Positions 24,277 to 29,792 of a DNA stretch of 29,792 bases are shown one piece after another. Source of the stretch: an uncultured Chromatiaceae bacterium (GTDB lineage: Bacteria > Pseudomonadota > Gammaproteobacteria > Enterobacterales > Alteromonadaceae); NCBI GenBank assembly GCA_946482325.1, contig CAMLRA010000036.1, positions 1 through 29,792 of the forward strand, in the 5' to 3' direction. The translations under genes and the position numbers were made by a program. The first letter of the stretch is position 1. Every line of letters begins with the position of its first letter. Under the pieces are notes generated by a model. The model was not told the origin of the DNA and searched no databases. It saw only the letters and a list, made by a program, of their open reading frames with translations.

Positions 24277-24882
24277 ATGTTGTCGTTTTTAACCGGATTT
24301 AGTATTGGTTTAAGCCTGATTGTCGCCATCGGCGCACAGAATATCTGGGTGCTGAGCCAGAGTATGGCCGGTGCCAACCGGCTGGTGATTGCGGCGGTGT
24401 GTATCGGCTGCGACGCACTGCTGATCATCGCCGGTATCAGCAGTATCGCGACTTTGCAGCAATGGATCCCGCCGCTGGTACCGCTGCTGACGGTGGCCGG
24501 GGTACTGATGCTGCTGTATCTGGCTTATGGCGCTGCGCAGCGCGCCTGGCAAGGCAGTTCTGGCCTGCTGACCAGTAGTGAAGTGCAACTGCAATCAACC
24601 GGCAAAACCGCGCTGACCGCGTTTGCTATCACCTTATTAAACCCCCATGTGTATCTGGATACTGTGGTGCTGCTGGGCAGCATCGGCAACGCCCAGCCTT
24701 CGCCGCTGTGGTTTACCGTCGGCGCTTGTCTGGCGTCTTTTTGCTGGTTCGGCGCCCTGACTGGCCTGGCGCCTAAGCTGAAGTTACTGCTGAGCTCACC
24801 GCAGCGCTGGCGGCTGTTTGACAGCACTGTGGCGCTGTTGTTAACGCTCATTGCCGGCAAGCTGGCGCTGTCACAACTGTAA
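24277..24882 (+). CDS. argO: LysE/ArgO-family arginine exporter
   Basis: 201 residues from the ATG at 24277; GGAG seven bases upstream decides this start over two TTG codons just before it. Five to six membrane segments. AIGAQN near residue 20 and LLNPHVYLDTVVLLGSIG (around 125-142) are the LysE/ArgO signatures. It exports arginine, and possibly lysine or canavanine, across the inner membrane. Paired with argP, which presumably activates it when basic amino acids are in excess. Confidence 0.92.
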   Translation: MLSFLTGFSIGLSLIVAIGAQNIWVLSQSMAGANRLVIAAVCIGCDALLIIAGISSIATLQQWIPPLVPLLTVAGVLMLLYLAYGAAQRAWQGSSGLLTSSEVQLQSTGKTALTAFAITLLNPHVYLDTVVLLGSIGNAQPSPLWFTVGACLASFCWFGALTGLAPKLKLLLSSPQRWRLFDSTVALLLTLIAGKLALSQL

Positions 24883-24983
24883 TTGAAACTGTAACAGCCG
24901 GCATATTCTGTAACCCTTGCTTGCTGGTAAGCCGCAACAGCTTCGCGCAACATCTGAGCGCCCACTTTTAGCAGGAGTCTCAG

Positions 24984-25505
24984 ATGTCTTTGTTTATCCA
25001 AACGTTTTCGCGTCGCACCGGCGGCGTTTCTGCTGCCGCGCGCAGGTTATGCGCCGGTATCTTCTTTGCGAGTATCGTCAGCGGCACTGCTCTGGCAGCC
25101 GGCACGCCTACTGATCCTGAACAGGCGACAGCAGCCGCTGCCCGGCTGGCGCAGCAATATGTTGATGCTACTTCAGGCTTTGATCAGGCTTTGCTACAGC
25201 AAATTCTGGCCGCCGATTTTCAGGAAATTTCTCCGGTGGGCGAAGTAGACTCAAGAGAAAAAGTCATTAGCTTTTATCCGCCAGCCGCGAAGGCCAAAGC
25301 GCCGCCGGTGACAGCGACGCTGAGCGAACTCAGCAGCCGGCTTTATGCCGACCAACTGGTCATCACGACCGCAAAGCTCACTTACACTTTTGATGGCACA
25401 CCACACAGCCGCAGTATGCGCGTGCAGTTTGTCAGCGCCCTGCAACAGGGGCGCTGGCAACTGGTGTCCACGCAGTTCACCGGCATTCCGGCGCCGAAAA
25501 AATAA
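24984..25505 (+). CDS. Exported NTF2-like protein (DUF4440/SnoaL-type)
   Basis: 173 residues with a long N-terminal region ending in a signal peptide (cleavage about 37, ALA|AGTP). The RR pair at 10-11 is not followed by the twin-arginine consensus, so Sec export is more likely. The mature part is a single cone-shaped NTF2-like domain: an N-terminal helix (QATAAAARLAQQYVDA), then LAADFQEISPVGEVDSREKVISF, as in DUF4440, and strands ending GRWQLVSTQFTGI. GGAG precedes the ATG. No catalytic residues are assigned; members range from enzymes to simple binding proteins. Confidence 0.75.
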   Translation: MSLFIQTFSRRTGGVSAAARRLCAGIFFASIVSGTALAAGTPTDPEQATAAAARLAQQYVDATSGFDQALLQQILAADFQEISPVGEVDSREKVISFYPPAAKAKAPPVTATLSELSSRLYADQLVITTAKLTYTFDGTPHSRSMRVQFVSALQQGRWQLVSTQFTGIPAPKK

Positions 25506-25532
25506 CGGTTCATCGCGGCACCAAGCGCGGGC

Positions 25533-26366
25533 TCAATTTGTGGCAGTACCGCGCCAACGCCATAACCACCAACACAACGCAATCACAGCCACTAAGCCCG
25601 GCACACTGGCTTCCAGGCCAAAACTGCCGCCGGTCAGCCAGTCCGGGCTGCCACTTGCCAGTACCGGATTCAACATCCCTTGCTCAGCCGAACCTGACAC
25701 ACCAAACCCCAGCACAGTGCCTTGGGTAAAATTGGCCATCAGATGCAGGCCAATCGGCATGGCCAGACTTTTGGTGCGCAGATACGCCAAACCAAACAGC
25801 AGCGATGCGATAAAAATATTCACCAGAGCCAGATAGTTCCAGCTGTCGCCTTGTTTCAGCGCGTCAGCATGGTTCAGCACAAAATAAGCCGCCATCAGCA
25901 GCTGCGCCGCAGCGCTGCCAACCCCATCAATCAGACGCTGAAACATAAAACCGCGGAAGGTCAGCTCTTCGGTCACCGCGACACCGACAAATAACAACAG
26001 CGCCGCCGCTAATGCAGTGGGCGTCAGCCCCTGCCACTGCCAGCTGATTTGGCCAAGCAGGGTCAGTAACAACGCCGGGACAGCCATCAGGCCGGCGCCG
26101 AGCAGCAAGCCCAGCCCCAGTTGCTGCAACCACTGCCGGTCCAGCGCACCTGATAACCGCGCTTGCGGTTTGCCATACCAACGCTGACACAGCAGCGACA
26201 CCACCAGCACCAGCAACGCCTGCATCCAGGGTTCCAGGCTAAATCCCTGGCTTTGACTGAGCAGCAATAGCGGAAACAACCCCACCGCCAGCAGCAGAAA
26301 AAAGCTGACGATCCACCAGCCATTGCGCAGCTGCCCCTGCGGGTTTTTAAATATAGTGTTGAGCAT
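25533..26366 (-). CDS. CPBP family intramembrane glutamic endopeptidase (CAAX-like)
   Basis: 277 residues from the ATG at 26364-26366, chosen for the GGAG five bases upstream; the frame is open for 15 more codons without a ribosome site. About eight membrane segments. The Abi/CPBP motifs are complete: EELTFR (133-138), H166 in LNHADA and HLMAN (208-212) as metal/catalytic residues. Such proteases process prenylated or membrane peptides, or act in bacteriocin self-immunity. The substrate here is unknown, and no bacteriocin gene is adjacent. Confidence 0.88.
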   Translation of the reverse strand: MLNTIFKNPQGQLRNGWWIVSFFLLLAVGLFPLLLLSQSQGFSLEPWMQALLVLVVSLLCQRWYGKPQARLSGALDRQWLQQLGLGLLLGAGLMAVPALLLTLLGQISWQWQGLTPTALAAALLLFVGVAVTEELTFRGFMFQRLIDGVGSAAAQLLMAAYFVLNHADALKQGDSWNYLALVNIFIASLLFGLAYLRTKSLAMPIGLHLMANFTQGTVLGFGVSGSAEQGMLNPVLASGSPDWLTGGSFGLEASVPGLVAVIALCWWLWRWRGTATN

Positions 26367-26536
26367 GCGGACTCCGTGTTGTGGCTGTGATCGCAGGTTG
26401 TGCCCTATCAACAGCTACCAATTTTTACGGATTGCTGATGAGATCGTTCTACTTCCTTACCATAACGCGGCGACTGGGCGCTGTCATCCGGCTCTGATAA
26501 GCTCAGCATCAGACAAGCCAAAATCCCGGAGTTTGG

Positions 26537-27421
26537 ATGCACAATAACCACGCCGGCCAGCTGTTGTCCGGCCCGCTTTGGCCGTTATTGCTCAAAGCTG
26601 GCCTGACGCTGCTCAAGCCACAACGGCCTTTTGGCGACGCAGCGCATGAGGGGAGCCATCAGTTGGCAGCACCCACGCTGGCCGAACTTGGTGTTTATCA
26701 GCAGTTTTTTGGCTTTGCGCCTGACATAGTACCCATCTGTTTTTATTATCCGTTGCTGCAAAAAGCCCAGCTCGCCAGTATGTTGCAGTGTAAGGGCCTG
26801 AAAGTGGCGGGTTTAATTCATCTGCACAATAACCTGCAAGCCCAGCTGAACCTGACACCGGCGCAGCTTTGTGCCGGTGGCCCGCTTAAGATCCAGACCC
26901 GACTCAGCACTGTCGCACATGCCAAAGGCCTGCTGCTGCGGGCGGAGCAACAGCTCTGGCTACAGCAACAGCTGGTGCTCAGCGGCAGTAGCGACTATCT
27001 GCTGCACAAAGCGCCGCGGCCAGTGAATCACGCCGGCACCGCCACAGCGCAAATCCAACCAGGAAAGCCACTGTGCGACATCAACACCGCACCGGATGCC
27101 TCCAGGGGTTATGCGCAGTTATCCGGTGATTACAACCCCATTCATTTGTGGCGCTGGTCGGCCCAATTATTTGGCCAGCCGCAACCGATTTTGCATGGCA
27201 TGGCCAGTGCTGCATTGCTATGTCAGGCTTTACCAGCTCAGGTACAGCAGCTTTATCTGCAGTTTAAAACACCGGTATTACCCGGTATCCCGCTACAGTT
27301 GACACAGCAAAGCACTGCACAGAACAGTGCTGAATATGCCCTGTGGCAACAGGGGCGTCTGGGTTTATTGGCAAATCTGCAATTCTGGGCCGCAGAGGCT
27401 GAAGTACCGGATGCGGACTAG
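26537..27421 (+). CDS. MaoC-like acyl dehydratase/enoyl hydratase
   Basis: 294 residues; GGAG five bases before the ATG. The C-terminal half is the MaoC hot-dog domain, with SGDYNPIH (196-203) carrying the catalytic D198 and H203, followed by ILHGMASAALL. The N-terminal half looks like a second, degenerate hot-dog half without these residues, giving a double-hot-dog protein as in FAS-type hydratases. The probable reaction is reversible hydration of trans-2-enoyl-CoA. Its end overlaps the following peptidase gene by 11 bases. Confidence 0.82.
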   Translation: MHNNHAGQLLSGPLWPLLLKAGLTLLKPQRPFGDAAHEGSHQLAAPTLAELGVYQQFFGFAPDIVPICFYYPLLQKAQLASMLQCKGLKVAGLIHLHNNLQAQLNLTPAQLCAGGPLKIQTRLSTVAHAKGLLLRAEQQLWLQQQLVLSGSSDYLLHKAPRPVNHAGTATAQIQPGKPLCDINTAPDASRGYAQLSGDYNPIHLWRWSAQLFGQPQPILHGMASAALLCQALPAQVQQLYLQFKTPVLPGIPLQLTQQSTAQNSAEYALWQQGRLGLLANLQFWAAEAEVPDAD

Positions 27422-29420
27422 CCCTATTCGGTATGGCCGCCAGTTCAGACTGACCGTGTGCTGGCTTGGTATCGCATTGAGCTCTGTGCCTTCGAGCGCG
27501 GCGCAGCTGCCCGTGGCCCCTGTGATCACGGCTTTCAGCGCCACAGACTGGCTACAGCTGAAACAGCAGAGTGAACAATTGCCTCAACGACGGGCTCAAC
27601 CATTAGCCAGCTATTTCAGTGCCGGGCATTTATTTCCGGCGTTACCGCTGCAACCGCTGTTAAGCCCGGACGGTCGCTGGGTGTATTACTGGCGCCGGCA
27701 AGGCCAACAATACTGGCTGAGCCGCAGTCAGGGTGATGGCGAAGAGCAGGTGCTGCATAAACAGCGCGATGTACCGCCCACGCAGATGGCGCTCAGTAGC
27801 GATCAACAGCATCTGTGGCTGGCCGCGCCCGACCTGCTGCAGTTGCTCGACATCCGGCGCAAATCCTTGCGTACGCTGTGGCAACCCGGTTTTGCCCTGC
27901 CTGGTCAGAAACAAATCCCATCACGGCAGCAGATCCGGGTGATTGAACTCAATGCCGCCGGAGCAGTGTTGCAGTGGCAGCAAGCAACCACCAGCTACTG
28001 GTGGTTAAAACCCAACTATGCAGCGCAACAAATCTGGCCGGCAACAAGCAGCAGCCCGCAGTCCGCAGAGCCGCGTCCGGTCTGGCAAGACGCCAGCGGT
28101 CAAACGCTGTTGCTGCAGCGCAGCTCCCGGCAAGTTCCAAAGCAAATCACTGACGACACAACAAAGACACCCGCCGCGGGCCTGCAACCAGACATCAGTC
28201 AGACCTTAGTTAGTCGCAATAGTGAACTGCTGGCGAGCGCGCGGTTGTATCAGCGGCTGTATTGGCAAAGTACAATCCCAGCCTGGCAGAAGTTACTGGA
28301 CCAACTGCAAGCGCTGCAGCCACTCTGTTCAATGCAGCTGCAACCCACAAAAGATCTGAGCAAACTCTTGGTCAGTTATTCCTGCAGTGACCAAATCAAT
28401 ACGCAGCATTGGCTGGTGACGCTGGATCAAAACGGGCAAATCCAACAACGCCAGGCTTTAGCGCTCAGTGCCGCAGCGCCACTACCGGCCGGTGTGTCGC
28501 CGCAGCAAGTGGCCTGGCAGGCGCCGGACGGTCAAACCATCCCGGCGTATCTGTATCTACCGCCGGGGCGGGATCTGGCGAAAAGCCCGTTGGTTACGCT
28601 CATTCATGGCGGGCCTTTTAGCCGCACCGATCCGGCCTATGACGTATTGGTACAATGGCTGGTCAATTACGGTGTCATTGTGTTGCAACCGGACTACCGC
28701 AGCTCAGCCGGATTTGGCCAGGCCTTTTTGCAGGCGGCGCAGGGCAATTTTGGCCCACAAAGCCCGCTGCTCAGCGATATCTTCAGTGGTCTCGATCAGT
28801 TATTGGCAAAGGGGATCGGCGACCCGGCGCAGCAATTGATCATTGGCCATTCTTTTGGTGGTTATCTCGTGATCCAAGCGTTGCAGGCCCAGCCGCAGCG
28901 CTTTCGGTTTGGCCTGGCGCTGGCGGCACCGGTGGATTTAGCCGCCACCTTGCAAGCTTATCTGCCGGTTGCCGCCACACCTTTTGGCCAGCCAAATCTC
29001 AGTGCGTTATTTCAGGCTGCGAGCGTGCCCTGGCAGGATCGGCACTGGCAACAACAGCTCAGTGCAGAATCTCCGCTGATGCGGATAAAATTTCTGCAAC
29101 GCCCGCTGTTTCTGTGGGCCGCTGGCCACGACGACCGCGTTTCAGCAGCAGCGTTACAACAGTTTCAGCAGCAGGCTGTGGCGCAGGGCAAAACCGTGCG
29201 GCTGTGGCTGGACCCGGGCAGCGGTCATCAGGCCGGCACGCTACAAAGTCGCCGCCTGCAGTTTTATCTGGCGGCCAGTCTGGTGGTCAGTCATTTACCT
29301 GCTGCTGCAAGCAACAACATGGTCCCAGCACCAGCGGCTGAGGTGCCAAATCAGGATCTGGACAGCCTCGACAACGCGCTGCAGGCGCTGGAAGTCCGGC
29401 CAGTGACGGCTGGAAATTAA
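27411..29420 (+). CDS. Exported S9-type (prolyl oligopeptidase-like) peptidase
   Basis: 669 residues from the ATG at 27411, which gives a clean signal peptide (about 1-34, SSAA|QLP); an upstream in-frame start would lie deep in the MaoC gene and bury the signal. N-terminal WD/beta-propeller-like region (about 60-370). The C-terminal alpha/beta hydrolase has the oxyanion segment LIHGGPF, QPDYRSSAGFG, nucleophile S481 in GHSFGG, D574 in HDDRV and H606 in GSGHQ. It presumably cleaves short peptides in the periplasm. The propeller is poorer in aspartate-based blade motifs than in usual family members. Acylaminoacyl peptidase or an esterase is an alternative reading. Confidence 0.88.
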   Translation: MRTSPIRYGRQFRLTVCWLGIALSSVPSSAAQLPVAPVITAFSATDWLQLKQQSEQLPQRRAQPLASYFSAGHLFPALPLQPLLSPDGRWVYYWRRQGQQYWLSRSQGDGEEQVLHKQRDVPPTQMALSSDQQHLWLAAPDLLQLLDIRRKSLRTLWQPGFALPGQKQIPSRQQIRVIELNAAGAVLQWQQATTSYWWLKPNYAAQQIWPATSSSPQSAEPRPVWQDASGQTLLLQRSSRQVPKQITDDTTKTPAAGLQPDISQTLVSRNSELLASARLYQRLYWQSTIPAWQKLLDQLQALQPLCSMQLQPTKDLSKLLVSYSCSDQINTQHWLVTLDQNGQIQQRQALALSAAAPLPAGVSPQQVAWQAPDGQTIPAYLYLPPGRDLAKSPLVTLIHGGPFSRTDPAYDVLVQWLVNYGVIVLQPDYRSSAGFGQAFLQAAQGNFGPQSPLLSDIFSGLDQLLAKGIGDPAQQLIIGHSFGGYLVIQALQAQPQRFRFGLALAAPVDLAATLQAYLPVAATPFGQPNLSALFQAASVPWQDRHWQQQLSAESPLMRIKFLQRPLFLWAAGHDDRVSAAALQQFQQQAVAQGKTVRLWLDPGSGHQAGTLQSRRLQFYLAASLVVSHLPAAASNNMVPAPAAEVPNQDLDSLDNALQALEVRPVTAGN

Positions 29421-29509
29421 CCTTTATTTAACTAAGCTCAAAAGCCAGACTTAAAAACCACCGGCGGTCAGGACGACCAACGGAACACTTGCCACAGAAG
29501 GATCTGCAG

Positions 29510-29792
29510 ATGTGTGCTCAACATCTTACCCCGTTCATTTCCACCTTTACCCGCCCATTACTGTGTGGCTTGCTGCTGTGTTTTAGCTCTGCTGCGCCGG
29601 CACAAATTGAACAGTTCAGCGTCGCCCAGTGCACGCAGCTGGAAACCGCACTGGAACTGAACCGCGAACAACAACGCCGCGGTTATAAACTCAAGCAGGA
29701 ACTGAAAATCAAAGCACAGCAGGCCCAGCTTGAATTGCAGTTGCAATATCATTGTCAGCAGCCACAGGCCATGCAACAACCGCAGCACCGGC
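29510..29792 (+). CDS. Exported coiled-coil protein, 3' end outside window
   Basis: The first 94 codons, after an AAGGA ribosome site. Signal peptide about 1-28 (APA|QIEQF), then a long, strongly helical stretch rich in Glu, Gln, Lys and Leu (about 40-85) that looks like a coiled coil. A cysteine at 38 and another near 81 are separated by this helix. No family recognised from this part; the frame is open at the window end. Confidence 0.7.
   Translation, partial: MCAQHLTPFISTFTRPLLCGLLLCFSSAAPAQIEQFSVAQCTQLETALELNREQQRRGYKLKQELKIKAQQAQLELQLQYHCQQPQAMQQPQHR

Noticed and set aside
24984..25091. Twin-arginine signal in the NTF2-like protein
   Set aside because: The RR pair lacks the following hydrophobic consensus residues; a Sec signal fits better.

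Overview
The window reads as chromosomal DNA of a free-living, polymer-degrading gammaproteobacterium. The gene style (long TonB-dependent receptors, glutamine-rich proteins, an ArgP/ArgO pair, a DUF6435 mini-protein, a GH20 chitin-type hexosaminidase) suggests the Rheinheimera/Alishewanella neighbourhood. That placement is inference; there is no rRNA or other marker here. I see no tRNA, rRNA, CRISPR array, transposase or phage gene.

Left part (1-6300): the 5' part of a minus-strand nucleotidyltransferase-like gene, then two tandem Fur-box-like palindromes in front of a probable iron- or metal-controlled plus-strand run. This run holds a DUF4198 periplasmic protein, an eight-loop EF-hand protein, a protein that looks like a decayed ApbE domain fused to DUF2271, and a TonB-dependent receptor of the heme/hemoglobin type. 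The receptor lacks a histidine between its FRAP and NPxL motifs. The run ends in a stem-loop shared with the convergent minus-strand pair.

Middle left (6300-9100): two tandem paralogous exported TPR proteins on the minus strand, divergent from a small putative lipoprotein.

Core (9110-21520): a compact minus-strand operon of seven genes, mostly touching or overlapping. In transcription order it encodes a PLP- and metal-dependent D-serine dehydratase/D-threonine aldolase-fold enzyme (TTG start), an RpiR/SIS regulator, a D-aminoacylase-type amidohydrolase, a RidA-family protein, a sodium/solute symporter, a KDG-kinase-like PfkB kinase and a GH20 beta-N-acetylhexosaminidase. A large TonB-dependent receptor gene is divergent and ends in a strong intrinsic terminator. 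Together these make a coherent route: outer-membrane import of chitin-derived oligosaccharides, release of the terminal sugar, uptake of N-acetylglucosaminate (the C1-oxidised GlcNAc made by lytic polysaccharide monooxygenases), deacetylation, PLP-dependent deamination to 2-keto-3-deoxygluconate with RidA clearing the imine, and phosphorylation to KDPG for the Entner-Doudoroff pathway. This is the most interesting system in the window. An oxidative chitin pathway of this general logic is known from marine bacteria; assigning it here is inference from family membership and gene order.

Right part (21520-29792): ordinary small genes (DUF6435, DUF2569), a lower-GC orphan ORF beside a 79-bp imperfect inverted repeat, the divergent argP/argO arginine-export pair with a LysR-type palindrome, an exported NTF2-like protein, a CPBP membrane protease, a MaoC-type hydratase overlapping an exported S9-type peptidase, and the start of an exported coiled-coil protein cut by the window end.
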